The notes: generated by a model not told the origin, from the sequence alone. Numbered from the stretch's first letter, positions 22,160 to 33,569 are shown. The stretch: 64,000 bases of DNA from Darksidea phi (GCA_030770425.1 JASJFT010000143.1:1-64000); one strand, 5' to 3'. Numbers and translations: made by a program.

Positions 22160-22655
22160 ATGGCAGTGACATCCACGCACCCCCAACATCGCGCCCAGCG
22201 ATCACAAAGCCTTTATGACCTAAGCCGTGAATCACGCCCGCAAATCGCCATCCTCAGCCTCCATATTTTGCGCCGGTGCCGTTCCTGTCACCGCGGAAAC
22301 TGGCAACATCCTCGCCAAAGGTTACCTCCTCGAACTACCCGACCGCTCCCCACCGATCACAGAAAGACGCATGCCGAAAAATGTTGCTTCGTCACGGTTG
22401 CACAGTCGTACAACCCCTTACCATACGAGCTAGGGAGCACATTGGTAATGTGCCATCGATGAATACGGTTCTGTACATGACCATGGAGTCATATAACAGG
22501 AGGCTAAGCGGGAAGAGAACATGTGTGGAGTGGATTATGGCGTGAAGGCGAGGGTAAAGACGGCGTATGTGGGGACGAGGGAACCGAGGACGTTCGTTGA
22601 AATTCTTTATGGGAGGAAGAGGTTGGAGGATGCGGGGGCCGATTTCGAGAGGTAG
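22160..22655 (+). pseudogene. Fragmented gene of unknown family
   Basis: Protein-like segments lie in different frames. One begins at ATG 22160. Another (AETGNILAKGYLLELPDRSP) runs through 22,300-22,370. After an A5 run near 22,379, coding quality moves to a third segment (CFVTVAQSYNPLPYELGSTL) that ends at a GTAATG donor at about 22,445. A last segment (MCGVDYGVKARVKTAYVGT) runs to a TAG at 22653-22655 after an acceptor TATAACAG. One missing base in the A5 run would join two of these segments. Either the gene is broken or my splicing is incomplete. No family is recognised. Confidence 0.3.
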
Positions 22656-22902
22656 AGGGGACGGAGGGGCTGTGTGGGGAGCTGGCTATGGCGGCGCGTG
22701 AGAGGAAGGGCGAGTAATTTAGTTCTGAGCACTGAGTGTCTTGCATGGATGATAGCAAAGCCAATCGGTCGGCGTAAAACGCGGCGAAGGCCTCTAGGCT
22801 TAAGTTTGCGTTCTGGGTCATACGAATTATCGTCGAGATGTATAGATGCAATTGTCTAAATGTGAAGGAACCTACTCTAGGCTTTATAGTGGTGCACTCG
22901 GC

Positions 22903-23704
22903 TCACCTGCTCTTCTTTTCTTGCATCCGAAATGCCGCCCTCTTCCTTCTCCTCTCTTCCCAACGTGCCCACCCCGAGTCAACCAGATCTTCCTGTACCA
23001 CTAAGTCTCTAATGCGGAACAAACGAGCGAGATGTGTTTCCAGTACCCATTCGACCCACCCGGCTCTTCTTAGGTATGTCGTGAAGCAGAACCACACAAC
23101 GGCAAATATGACACCGGCGGCGCACCCAACCAGAACCTGCTTCGGAGTATGGTAGTTGAGATAAATGCGGCTACAGGCTACGGCTGCCGCGGAGCCGAGC
23201 GCAAGTATCGAGAGAACGAAGCGCTGGAAGAAGGTTAACGGTGTGTGGGTCTCGGTCGGATGCGGGACATGGCGGAAGAGAAGGAAGAGGGCCAGCGTGA
23301 CGGAGAAGAAGGAGACGAATTGGGCGTGCGACGAGGGCATTCCGTAGCCCTTTCCATGCATTTCTGCCAGATATCAATACATGCGCTTCCGTGTCGCGTT
23401 GTGTAAGCAATGGCTCACCCCGCGGCCGCTCCTCCTTGATATACCGCTTCAAGCACCAATTGAGAGCCTCACATGCCATCTGGCCCGCAAACATCAGGCC
23501 GATCTCGATCTCGCGGTTCGACCATACCAACGTCGCGTACACGACGCATAATCCCTGCGGCACGAGGGCGAGCCATGCGCAGAGGTACGAGATGCGGTTG
23601 GAGGGGTCCTTCTGGCATCAGCTACCTCCTGGAGCACGACGAGGTCGGGGGCCTACATAATGAACATGCGTCAGGGAAAACGACGCAAGTGGAGCGTCTT
23701 CCAT
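22903..23704 (-). CDS. CAX4: Dolichyldiphosphatase (PAP2 family), 233 aa
   Basis: Three exons: 23704-23657, 23611-23419 and 23363-22903. Introns are 45 and 55 nt, and the total is 702 nt in frame. Exon 1 encodes just 16 residues (MEDAPLASFSLTHVHY). The three PAP2 phosphatase motifs are visible: K(x6)RP at Lys71-Pro79 (KRYIKEERP), PSSH at 90-93 (YGMPSSHAQF), and SR(x5)H in CSRIYLNYHTPKQ. Four or more hydrophobic segments surround them. This matches yeast CAX4/CWH8 and human DOLPP1 in length and motif spacing. The enzyme removes a phosphate from dolichyl diphosphate on the ER lumenal face, recycling the lipid carrier for N-glycosylation. The tail is Arg/Lys-rich. It lies head to head with the RBR ligase gene, 380 bases away. 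Confidence 0.9.
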
Positions 23705-24084
23705 GGCGTCGAAGGGTGAGTGATGGGATGCGAGACCATGCGGCGGCTTTTGGCAGGCGCGGCTTGGCGATCTGATTATGTCATCTCTTGTGAATCATGG
23801 TGGCGCTAGCTTCGGAAGAGCCCGCCAAACCCGCCTCCGTCGCCGGTTGGCTATATGTACACTCGTTGCTGTATATGTGACTGTACTTGTCGGACCTAGG
23901 TGACTCAGAATGCGCGTATTCAAATGTCACCAGAATGCCCAGGCGTCAATCCCAGCCGTCTCTCCTCGTTCGCCCGACACTTGATAGCGCCTTCACTTAT
24001 CTCCGCGACCTCCACCCTTTTTACTTGGCCCCCGATTTACCTCGATAGAATTGTCAGCCATCCTTTACTAGGGCAAGCTTCGAT
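23705..24084. other. Divergent promoter between dolichyldiphosphatase and the RBR ligase
   Basis: A 380-base intergenic region serving genes on both strands. Pyrimidine-rich runs lie near 23,990-24,060 upstream of ATG 24085. No specific operator recognised. Confidence 0.4.
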
Positions 24085-25488
24085 ATGGACGACGAGCGCG
24101 CTGAAGAGCTCGACACGCTTCAGTCCATCTATCCTGAGCTTGCCATCGAACCCACCAACCCCTTCGCCGCACATATCGACCTTCTTGTAGCTCCAACGAT
24201 ACCGCTACCCATCATCTTCGAGCCGGAACACGTCGTTTCAAGGCTCGCATACCTGCCTTCTATCCACGTCGAAATCGCTCTGCCCGCAGAGTACCCCGCC
24301 ACCGCCCCACCATCCATCCGAATCTCAACTACGCCCTCATGGCTTCCTACTGCCACCGTGGACAGACTCGTGAAGCAGGCCCGCTCGCTATGGGAAGAAT
24401 ATGGAGGCGGGCAGATGCTGTTCGCGTACATAAGCTATCTACAAGAGGCGACCGAGTCTGCATTTGGGCTGACTGAGCTCACGCTCTCCTCCATTGTGCA
24501 GACAGACCTAGAGTCATACAGCAAGCGCATGAAACGTGAGCTATTCGACAAAGAGACGTTTGATTGCGGAGTTTGCTTAGAGCCCAAAAAGGGATCCGTC
24601 TGCTATCGCATGGAACGCTGCAACCATGTCTTTTGTGTGGCGTGTCTACAGGACTATTACAATAACTGCATACAAGAAGGCGACGTCAACAACGTCAAGT
24701 GTATGTCGACAGAGTGTGGGAAGCCAAGGGAAAATAAGAAGAAAAAGGATCGACTGTTATCGCCCAAGGAGCTACTCCAAATTCCTCTGGCACTGGAGAC
24801 AGTCGAGCGCTATGCGAAGATAAAACGGAAGAAGAAGATCGAAGCCGATCCCACCATCATCTACTGCCCGCGCTCCTGGTGCCAGGGCGCAATGCGCACA
24901 GACAAGTATCCAAAGATCACCAACGTCCGCGATATGGACGCGTCAGACTCAGAAGCAGACGAGCCCGTCGAGAACGCGATCGAAGACTCACCAAAAACAG
25001 ACGGGCCTGAAAAGCGACGAATTGGCACCAAGGGCATGGATCGCCTCGCTCTCTGTGAAGACTGCAATCTCGCCTTCTGCACAGTCTGTCTTGCCTCGTG
25101 GCATGGTGATTTCGTTAGCTGCCAGCCCCGCGATACATCGCAACTGACAGAAGAGGAGCAAGCGTCGCTAAACTTCATCATGCGAAACACGTCGCCTTGT
25201 CCAACGTGTTCGGTACCATGTCAAAAGTCGTACGGCTGCAACCATATGACCTGCTTCCAGTGCCAAACGCACTTCTGCTACCTCTGCGGCGCATGGCTCA
25301 ACCCAGATAATCCATACGAACACTTCAACAACAAGAAGAACAAAGGCTGCTTTCAACGTCTGATGGATATGGCTGAGGGTGATATGGCTGAGGACAATGT
25401 GCAATTTGGTGGCGCCCGTGGGGCTGAACAGATGGCCGACTTTTGGGAACAAGAGGCTATGCGCATACAGATGGATATGAACAACTGA
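24085..25488 (+). CDS. ITT1: RWD-RING-between-RING (RBR) E3 ubiquitin ligase, 467 aa
   Basis: Single exon from ATG 24085. Residues 1-135 form an RWD domain: it opens DDERAEELDTLQSIYPEL and continues with AEYPATAPPSIRIS. RING1 begins at Cys161 (CGVCLEPKKGSVCYRMERCN, then HVFCVACL). An in-between-RING domain has Cys pairs around YCPRSWCQGAM and LCEDCNLAFCTVC. RING2/Rcat has CPTCSVPCQKSYGCNHMTC with Cys385 in the position of the catalytic thioester cysteine of RBR ligases. The order RWD-RBR matches RNF14/ARA54 and yeast ITT1, which in yeast modulates translation termination and in animals helps clear stalled ribosome-factor crosslinks. An acidic linker of about 50 residues splits the IBR. Cytosolic by prediction. 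Confidence 0.9.
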   Translation: MDDERAEELDTLQSIYPELAIEPTNPFAAHIDLLVAPTIPLPIIFEPEHVVSRLAYLPSIHVEIALPAEYPATAPPSIRISTTPSWLPTATVDRLVKQARSLWEEYGGGQMLFAYISYLQEATESAFGLTELTLSSIVQTDLESYSKRMKRELFDKETFDCGVCLEPKKGSVCYRMERCNHVFCVACLQDYYNNCIQEGDVNNVKCMSTECGKPRENKKKKDRLLSPKELLQIPLALETVERYAKIKRKKKIEADPTIIYCPRSWCQGAMRTDKYPKITNVRDMDASDSEADEPVENAIEDSPKTDGPEKRRIGTKGMDRLALCEDCNLAFCTVCLASWHGDFVSCQPRDTSQLTEEEQASLNFIMRNTSPCPTCSVPCQKSYGCNHMTCFQCQTHFCYLCGAWLNPDNPYEHFNNKKNKGCFQRLMDMAEGDMAEDNVQFGGARGAEQMADFWEQEAMRIQMDMNN

Positions 25489-25530
25489 ACTTGAATGAAA
25501 CAATTTATTTATTTAAAGATAACCATTTCT

Positions 25531-25660
25531 TTGTATTTGTATAGTGGGAGTCCCTTCTGTAAGGTCCGCGCGAAACAGTAGGAGTTTGTACACAATAGAG
25601 GTGCTATACCTACACCTTACACGCGATAATAGGACTGTAGAGCTATGCACAGTACTGTTC
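25531..25660. repeat. Dispersed repeat family A, copy 2
   Basis: Copy of the element at 17,311-17,444 (same order of shared blocks). It fills most of the 335-base gap between the RBR ligase and the convergent LtrA gene. Confidence 0.75.
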
Positions 25661-25823
25661 AAGGATAATCATTATATCGAACTCACAATTCTCAAAAACA
25701 CGAATGCTGTCAACAGCCTGTCAACTTCTCAACTTCCACTTCACCTCGAAACATCGTACCTGGACCTCAGACCGTTCTTTAAACCTCCGACCGTCCCTTT
25801 TATGACCCCAGTTCATTCTCCGC

Positions 25824-27668
25824 TCAATGGACTTTGCTCTTCGGCAGCGAAATATGGTTAACAATGACACAGATGAAGTACTGCTTCCAATTAGCCAACC
25901 AAGTGACATTGAAGAGAGAAAAGCTTACTAGAATGCAGATTGTGGGTATCATCCAAGGAGACGCCATATAGTTCAGCTTATTGTCGTAGTCATACTTCAT
26001 CGTGGAGATGAGGCACAGGCCAATGCCGAAAGCAAAGTTGATTCCCAAACGGATGTACTGCGACAATTTCTTCTGCGAAGCGGGCAGAGAGAGGTAACCG
26101 AGGGAAGTCGTGATGATGAGCGCCAGGCCTCCGGCAATAAAGACGTACATGAAGACAAGCTCGAATACGCTAACGTACTGTTCTATTAGAACTAGAGAAT
26201 CAACGGGCTTTGCCTCGTCTTTGGAATCGTCCTTCTTCGGAATCGACACACTCAAACTGTCGAACAACGTCTTGGTGCACGCAGCGAAAAGGTCGTTCAC
26301 ATAGGTAATGAACTCGTCCTGCGCCGTCGTATTGGTCGGGTCTGCAAGGTAGTAATTGTATGCGTCAACAGATTGGTAGATGGCGTTTTCAGCTTGATAT
26401 CTTGCCTCGCTTGCGTCGAGCTTATCAGGAACATAATCGAAGACTTGTGTATTGGCGACCTCCACCATGGCGTTAAAGAAATCGGTTCCGTCCTGATACT
26501 CGACTGAGAGGGCTTCTTCAAAGGCAAAAGAAAGGTCGGTGAGGCCTGATATGGCCTGGTTCCAGACGATGAGCAGACTGATGCCCTGTAGGACGAGTAC
26601 GAGCACGACGTGGAGAGGGAAATGCGTAAAGCTCCATACCTGCTGTTTGATGCTGCCGAAGTGCTCTTCTTGCATGCGGTCAAAGTACAGCATGTACAGA
26701 AAGTAAATGATCAAGACGGCGGCGATGATTTGGCCCACGACGCTAGCGGTCCAGAGGTAGTCGACTTTGACGATTTTGGAAATGGACTTGCAAACGACGA
26801 TTATTCCCTCGCCGAGGATGATGAGGGTGAGCAGCGACATGCGCTGCACCATGTGCGTACCCTTGAAGCTGATGACGCGCCAGATGCACGATACCGCCAC
26901 TGTCATAACCGTCTCGCATATTGCGATAATGTACCACGCGATGTACGCGTTGGTCTTTTGCAGGACCATTTCACCATTGGCATCGTACTTGTCGTGCGGG
27001 AACACCGGCGTGAGCGTACCATATAGTATCGCAGCGAGCAGCGTCGAAGCCATGACCATGCAGAGCGGGATGATAGTCTTGGTGTACTTCCTCGTATAGA
27101 ACAGCGTAACGGCATACTGAGCAAACAACGTGACACGCGAAACCATGAGGATCACCCCGAACGCCTTGTAAATCTTGTGTGTTTCAATATACTGCCCCGG
27201 CTTCCATTGGGGACCGATAACAGCAAAGCCGACCATGACGCCGAAATGGATCGCTTTGGCTACGCGTTCGAACACGCTGTCTGTGGAGAACCGTACGTCG
27301 TAAAGGGAAACTTGGTACCATGTCAACCACAGCAGCGAAAAGAATCCGATGTATGCCGTCAAGCTCTTGTGGTCGTTGATCTCTAGATTTGATGTGAAGG
27401 TGGTCAAGTTGGCGACAAAGAACAAATCGTAAAAGAGCTCGGAGGTTGTGGCTTCGGCGTGGCGGTGGAAGGCAGGGGAGTTGTGGAGGATGCAGTCGGT
27501 GTTCCCGAAGGGAACGGAAGTGGTGGTGTGCATGTCTTTCTGTTGTTCGACATCATCGGGGGATCGAGTGGACGAGTATTGGACGAGGTGGGCACCATGA
27601 TCTGCGATGAGGGGGCTTGCGAAGAGGCCGAGAGGCTGCTTCTCTTCATGGTGGTGTTCATGACCCAT
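25824..27668 (-). CDS. LtrA-family (low temperature requirement A-like) membrane protein, about 598-614 aa
   Basis: Start ATG 27668. The N-terminus is His-rich (MGHEHHHEEKQ). Then comes the LtrA hallmark, a polar residue-containing first helix (ATTSELFYDLFFVANLTTF), followed by about nine to ten transmembrane segments. A soluble stretch of about 110 residues (roughly 395-500) interrupts them. A probable intron lies at 25881-25928 (48 nt, GTAAGC...GCAG, branch GGCTAAT). It is a multiple of three without a stop, so both spliced (598 aa) and unspliced (614 aa) forms are open. Splicing gives a clean final helix (WMIPTICILYFICVIV). LtrA proteins occur in bacteria and fungi, and their biochemical role is not established. 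No signal of pathway from the neighbours. Confidence 0.8.
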   Translation of the reverse strand: MGHEHHHEEKQPLGLFASPLIADHGAHLVQYSSTRSPDDVEQQKDMHTTTSVPFGNTDCILHNSPAFHRHAEATTSELFYDLFFVANLTTFTSNLEINDHKSLTAYIGFFSLLWLTWYQVSLYDVRFSTDSVFERVAKAIHFGVMVGFAVIGPQWKPGQYIETHKIYKAFGVILMVSRVTLFAQYAVTLFYTRKYTKTIIPLCMVMASTLLAAILYGTLTPVFPHDKYDANGEMVLQKTNAYIAWYIIAICETVMTVAVSCIWRVISFKGTHMVQRMSLLTLIILGEGIIVVCKSISKIVKVDYLWTASVVGQIIAAVLIIYFLYMLYFDRMQEEHFGSIKQQVWSFTHFPLHVVLVLVLQGISLLIVWNQAISGLTDLSFAFEEALSVEYQDGTDFFNAMVEVANTQVFDYVPDKLDASEARYQAENAIYQSVDAYNYYLADPTNTTAQDEFITYVNDLFAACTKTLFDSLSVSIPKKDDSKDEAKPVDSLVLIEQYVSVFELVFMYVFIAGGLALIITTSLGYLSLPASQKKLSQYIRLGINFAFGIGLCLISTMKYDYDNKLNYMASPWMIPTICILVSFSLFNVTWLANWKQYFICVIVNHISLPKSKVH

Positions 27669-30600
27669 GACGGATGTCTATTGAGACTGGAGTGGAACTC
27701 GGAGAGGGTGCCAATAGGCAAATTAGATGCCCGAGGGGATATGGAACCAGGTAAAGAGAAAGGGGAGGGGTGCGAATAAAAGGAAACAAGGGTCGAGAAG
27801 AGCTCGCAGGGGGGACGCCTGAGGATGCGTATAACCTTTCTACGAGGCGGATAGAGATACGTTATATACGCACAACATGACCGCATCTGGTATAGGCTAA
27901 GTCGACACCATCCATCCAAGAACGGGCGATGAAGTCTTTCCCACAGCCTCAAACTGCCCAAGGCTTTAGTGCACATATTCTGCTTTGGGAAAACTGACCT
28001 TAGCATCGCATCTAGCTGCAGAGTGCGTTGTCGCTCTCTGACTCGAAGCCGCCATCCCCACCAGGAGCCCACGCGAACAGCCCCCACGCTATGTTCCCGG
28101 CTTCACAGCCAAACGTTTCAGAAAGCGATTCGCTGCATCCGTCATCCCATTATCTGGGCTTCTTACTCGCCAAGCTTCTTAAGCTTCTACACGGTGTCAA
28201 TCCAAACCCTTTATAGGCAATGTGCCACGCTTGGAATAGAAGCACCGACATACCAAGCCTCCCGGCTCAAGAGATAAGCTTTAGGCGTCTGCGACCCGGA
28301 AGAATGGGCGGAGCGGGTTAGAGTGCTTAATTGGAGTTTTCGAGATCGGCGTTGGGTCGTGGGCTTGGGGTTGTGCATATGGAGATCTCAGCCTCAGCTG
28401 AGTAGAGTAATACGAGGGGGCGAGGGAAAGCATTTTAAACCAATGGAAAATGTGCACATTTATAGTTTATGTTTCTGCCCTCTACGACGTTTTCGGATGA
28501 GGCTGATGGGGAATGATGTGGAAGGGAATGGTGTCATACATGTACTGTTTTGGGAATATGGACGTCTATTTGGTATAGCGATGGAATAGACACGCCCTAA
28601 CCCAACGCTATCTTAACGATACACCACCTCATCTCCATATAGTTTCGCTTTCCTGCCATGCGAAATCTCGGAAATGAGGGTGGAGAGTGTCCGTATTCCG
28701 AACAGGAAACTTCAGCCACGGCGCCTTTCCCATCCTATCCCATCGCGGACGCATCGCCTGTACGCCCAACGTTGTCCAAGCCATCGCATAAATTCACCAA
28801 TGTCGGAGTTGGGTAAGCAGCCCTAACCGCACACAGGCCTCTCATCGGCGATGGTCTTCGCAGCTGAAGTCGTCGCATTTTCTTGATTGGGAAAAATGTG
28901 TAAGGTGGGTGCGTGCAGTAATTTAAAATAATAACGTGCCTCGCCGTTTGATCGAGGCCTCGCTCGAGTCGGAAAGTGTGCGCTGCAAGCCAGCAGACGT
29001 TAATTGCATATTTGTGATCTTCTTCTTCAAGGCTCTGTTGAAAAGGTCTAGCAATGCTTCAGGAGAGGTAATAACTCAGACAAATCTTAGGCACGTTGAC
29101 GACAATTCGACCGCTACATGCCGAGCAAGGCAAGAAATACAAAGAATCACTACCTTCCACGTATGCGTGACAATGCAGCGAGATCACAAGTACCGCGTAC
29201 AAGACTCCGAGTACCATTGTTCTTTGCTAATACTTAGGGAACTATAAGATTGCTCATCCATCTAGTACCGTCGCAACGATGGCTTAGCGTTTCGGCGAGC
29301 ATACTTCACTAACACTTTGACACTAGCTATCCTAAGAGATTGTTCATGGGAGATGAAGACCCATGATTATCATCGATGCTCGTCGAAGATATTGAGAATC
29401 TCGAACCTGGTACGGTGGTATGCTTCTTTCTCGTACCAAGTCTCTATCTTCCCGCTCAAACCCTACTAACTCGCCTCTCAGGTATCCAAAAGCAACTGTC
29501 TGATGTTTTCGAAGGAACTCAGGCCCATACCTCGAAACAGCACATTTCTAGATCAGCAAACACAAAAGCCCACCGGATAAGAACGACCGTCCAATCGTAC
29601 ACTATGAGCTACTCTTGTCATCGTGCCAGCAAAACCAACGAGTGGAGTATCGAGTTAGAGGGCAGTGATGCCCGCATCTCTCGATATTTACTCTAGGTTG
29701 ATATCGGGGCGCTTTCGCAAGGAGATAGAGACGTCGAAGCTTCCAAGCTTGTCACTTATCATGAGCTCTTTGTCCTATGTGCTGCTCCTATGATAGACCC
29801 GAGCGTCAGGCAAAGCCTCAGCAATAGACTTAACGTTAATCCTTACGAAGAGATACCAGACAGCGCATACCTCTGCCGTCACGACCGCCTACCCAAGCCC
29901 ATCCGGATCTTCCTATCTTATATCTCCACCACCTCCAAAGTCGCTGGTAGAGTATCAGCGTCGACAACATTTTCCACACCAGCACTCTCAACGGTGTGGC
30001 TATACAGTACACGCTACCCGAATAGAAGCTGTTGATTGCGGCTGCATTTTGCCGTGGATGCTAGGCATGGGTTAATGCATCATGCCATTGAGAGATGTCT
30101 GTTCTCAACGCTGTAAACGTCAATTTGAAGACGATTCTTGCGTCGATTTTTGGGAACGGTGGGTTGGGGTGATGGAATGAAGGTTGCTGGGAAATAGTGG
30201 AAGCGCTTGTGGATAGTATTGGGTGGAACTAGGAGTGGATGAGACATAATTAGGATGTAAGAACTGTGTTAGATAAGAAGATAGTGGAAGACTAAGAAGG
30301 GCTGTATTTCCACAGGGGGGAGAGGGGCGGAAAAGCTGTGGAGGTTGGGGTTGGGCATGCGATAAGTATGAGTTGAGCCGATATTGTTGAAACTATTTCA
30401 CGATGTGTTTATGGAGTCTATTTTACATAAGACGGCCTAATATCTATTAAAAGCTTCTACAATACTAGTTCAAGGGAACAATGCGGACATCAATATGCTT
30501 TGAGTGCAGCAATTGCAGACTGTGAGATGGAGACGCTTGATACATTATTTGCTTGCTATAGACGCACATGTAGACAACGTATTGGGCAGCCTGCTAGCCG

Positions 30601-30869
30601 CCAACCCACATCACTCTCCTCGTTCGCAACGATGGAGTGGAGTTTGTATGTAAGCAGTCTATGATGCCTAGTTCAAAGTGCTCATCTATGAAGGTCTGAA
30701 TGGCATGGTAGCTTGATACTATCCAAAAGTAGCCGATAGAATGTTTCGTGCGATTGAGCACACTAACTCAGTCACTACATCTACTGTTCGTTCCGTAACT
30801 GAGTAGACATTACTTGGTCCCCATATCCATCAGTTAAAGACGTATAAACCATATCGGACGCGTGATCCG
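27669..30869. other. 3.2-kb gene-poor region
   Basis: The first 400 bases are promoter and leader of the LtrA gene. Beyond that only one weak coding candidate (29,376-30,035) is visible. The rest shows no gene, RNA or repeat that I can support. Confidence 0.4.
29376..30035 (+). pseudogene. Possible decayed gene with an in-frame stop
   Basis: ATG 29376 opens a frame (MLVEDIENLEP). A good candidate intron, about 29410-29481, has the branch CTACTAACTCG and ends CTCTCAG. The frame meets TAG at 29694-29696 but then stays open, in the same frame, to 30035, with reasonably protein-like sequence (SKLVTYHELFVLCAAP). One nonsense mutation in an orphan gene would explain this. Chance openness is the alternative. 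Confidence 0.25.
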
Positions 30870-31653
30870 TTACTTGATGTCACTGAAGTCCGGCAGCTTC
30901 AGACCAGCCGCCTTAGCCTTCCTCTCGTCCTGCTGGCGATAGAGCGGCAGGTCCTGCTCCATATCGAAGGTATCGCCCATGGCCTTGCGGATCCTGAGTT
31001 CAAGGCAGCGGTACTCATCACCGTAGTTTTTGAAGATCTTACCCGCCATAGCCGGGTGGATACGGAAAACCTTCGGCTCGTGGAGGGCAATGTACTGTGG
31101 ACGCGGGTCGAGGTATAGACCGTTGAGGCGGCGAACTTCCTTAGGCAAATTCTCCATCTCCGTATGCAGCTCTTTCAATTTCTCTTGCTGCTCTAGGGTA
31201 CGGTTCTGCTCGGGGATGCGCATAATTGCCTTGTGATCGTCAACTACCGAGCTCAATTCTCCTTTGAGCTGGAGCAGATCAATCTTGGTCTGTTCTGCTT
31301 GCTCCCCGGTGTCTGCGTAGACCTTATAGCAACCGACGATGTCGCCCGTGGTCTCTTCGATGACGATGCCAGAGCCGCGGTGCTCGTCTTTGAATTCGCC
31401 CGTCATGTAGAAGAGAAGTTTGGAGAGGTGACCGGCAGGAGCAGTTTCCGAATCCCAGTACTGGGTATGACTCCACGGCACGAACCAGTAGCTGACAGGG
31501 ACCGGGGTTTCCATGTATGCAACCTTCTCGAAGTCCCAACCCACAGGCTCTTTGGCTCTTTTGGAGGGTTTAACTAGGCTACAGGTTTGATGAAGAACTA
31601 GAAACTTACTTCGGATAGAGTGACTTTGGGGCTAGGTTCTGACTAGATGCCAT
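30870..31653 (-). CDS. Hypothetical protein, 243 aa
   Basis: Two exons: 31653-31610 and 31557-30870. The 52-nt intron has donor GTAAGT and acceptor AAAAG, and the total is 732 nt in frame. The start is ATG 31653 (MASSQNLAPKSLYP). The N-terminal half is rich in aromatic residues (PVPVSYWFVPWSHTQYWDS). The centre is a charged coiled-coil-like helix pair (about 110-155, EQQEKLKELHTEMENLPKEV). The C-terminus is basic and then Pro/Asp-terminated. No signal peptide, membrane segment or known motif. Function unknown. Confidence 0.65.
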
Positions 31654-32261
31654 TGTGTCGTCGAATCTGGTGTTGATTGAGAAAACCCGAAAGAGTTTGA
31701 CTGGATTCCGTGAGGAATGCGCAGCTTGGATTTATGGAAGTCGGGCACCTTCGATGGACTTTGGAGTGTTGAGACTTCAGTAGTTGGTTGATGACCTGTT
31801 CAGAAGAAATCTCCGTAGAACTGCCCTATGAGGTATTTAAATGCTACTCAGTAGTCGCGGCGAGTTCGTGATTCTGCTGATACAGCATCAATACTTCACT
31901 TTTGAAGTGACCGCACTTTTTTGTTCCTTCCCCAAAATACACCAAATGAACTCGGGTGCCCGGAGAATTTCCAAAAAAGCGCCAAACCAAACCTGTGATG
32001 AACGCTTACTTTGTGTTGTCCAGTCAGTCGCCATAATTTGGTAGCTATTTCGCTCCTAGTCTGTTATCCTCATGCATTCCGTTCTCTGATCTTAACGCGC
32101 ATTCCATGAGCGCACCTTTATGCTCATAGGACCGCATCGCGTAATGAATATAATCAGCTTCGCCTTCACGAAAAGTGACCACTCTCCTTCTTCGCATCCC
32201 CTGGCAGCACAACCCAACCCACTCCCACGCGTCTCTGAACGGTTATCCCTTCACAGCATTC
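31654..32261. other. Divergent intergenic region
   Basis: About 600 bases between a minus- and a plus-strand orphan. Nothing distinctive seen. An additional 5' exon for the gene at 32262 could lie here. Confidence 0.35.
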
Positions 32262-32942
32262 ATGGAGCACATCATGGTCGATTCCTCGGCGCAGGATAAT
32301 AGCCGTACCAAGTGCAATCATGACGATTGTGCCGGTAAATGTTACATGGCGCCGGAAACGTGTCTACATAAGAACTGCCAAAAGGACTGCCTAATTACGC
32401 CAGAGGAAGTAGCAGCATGGAAGAAAACTACTGTTCACGAGTCTCGCCGATACCACGACAACGACGTTCGTAACCCGAGTCTTTACGCCATAGTTCAGTA
32501 CGAGCACCGCCAAAACGAGACACCTGAGCAGATCCCATATGGCAAATATTTAGTCCATAAAGAGCGCAACGACGGAGTCGCGCTACTCTACATCGATCAT
32601 TACCTGGGTAATTATACGAGAGAATATACGCACCTCACACTCAGCCATCAGTGGGTAAATGTACGGACGTACGCATTCGACAGTGAGAAGAGGGACTGGA
32701 AGATATCGAAAGGGGAGCAGTGGATGACTTATTCAGCGTATCTTGCCAAAAAGAAGAAGCATCCTAATTGGAGGGCGGTCGTTGTGGATATGAGGGACAG
32801 GCTTGGTCGTGATGGTCATGATGAGTTTTGGATGAGGCGGTTCCAGGACGTCATTTTGGACAGTCGTAGGGAGGCCCAGAAGTGGAGGGACCTTCCTCGC
32901 TGGTTCGATCCTCAGCTGATGCAGCATCCCGGATGGTGCTAA
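32262..32942 (+). CDS. Hypothetical protein with N-terminal Cys cluster, 226 aa
   Basis: The first ATG of the open frame is 32262 (MEHIMVDSS); a second is at 32274. Residues 18-46 hold six cysteines in a compact cluster (CNHDDCAGKCYMAPETC and NCQKDC), suggestive of a small zinc-binding knot. The rest is charged and Tyr/Trp-rich (EYTHLTLSHQWVNVRTYAF; PNWRAVVVDMRDRLG). The short LTLSHQW stretch faintly recalls the HET-domain LSHCWG motif, but the other HET motifs are absent. The frame stays open upstream of the ATG, so an upstream exon may be missing. Confidence 0.5.
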   Translation: MEHIMVDSSAQDNSRTKCNHDDCAGKCYMAPETCLHKNCQKDCLITPEEVAAWKKTTVHESRRYHDNDVRNPSLYAIVQYEHRQNETPEQIPYGKYLVHKERNDGVALLYIDHYLGNYTREYTHLTLSHQWVNVRTYAFDSEKRDWKISKGEQWMTYSAYLAKKKKHPNWRAVVVDMRDRLGRDGHDEFWMRRFQDVILDSRREAQKWRDLPRWFDPQLMQHPGWC

Positions 32943-33569
32943 GCGATAAAGTAAGGGTTGGGTCGACAGATACGCTCCCGGAAGCTCTTCGTGAGTTCGG
33001 TGCAGGTAGACTAGTGCAGCCATGCGAATCGGTACAGCTTCGAAATGAACTATGGTTTTTCGGCTATGAATCCAAAATATCAGTCGTCAGCATTCACATA
33101 ACTTTTCTGCTTACACCACTGATAACGAAACTCGAACGCGCGTCAAATATTCGAAGCCGAGATGTTTTTGTGTTGATCAATGAATATTATGGTTTACAGA
33201 TGTTGTGGAGATCATATCGGATTTGTCCCGGAGTCCGATTTGCGATCCTCATCATCCCATAAGCGGTAAGCGTGGCCGGCCTAGCGCACCCGATTGGGCA
33301 CCTTCGTACAACGTTCACGCAAGAATTGCTTTGCATCACTTACTCGACGCAACTCAGCACAGCCCCTTACCATCGTATACCCCAGCACTATTGAGAACTA
33401 GTCGTACGAAGATGAGACGAGAGGGACGAGTTGCGGACGAAGAATGGGAGATAAAAAGCCTTAATTCACAAGCAAGAACTTTTTAATTTCAAGGCAGCAT
33501 CTCACATTCGCTCAACCAAACTCTATTGTCTAATACTCAGTGAAGTTGATATCCTCCTGACCCCCCGCA
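32943..33569. other. Intergenic region
   Basis: No gene supported. It includes the promoter of the cytochrome b561 gene. Confidence 0.35.
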
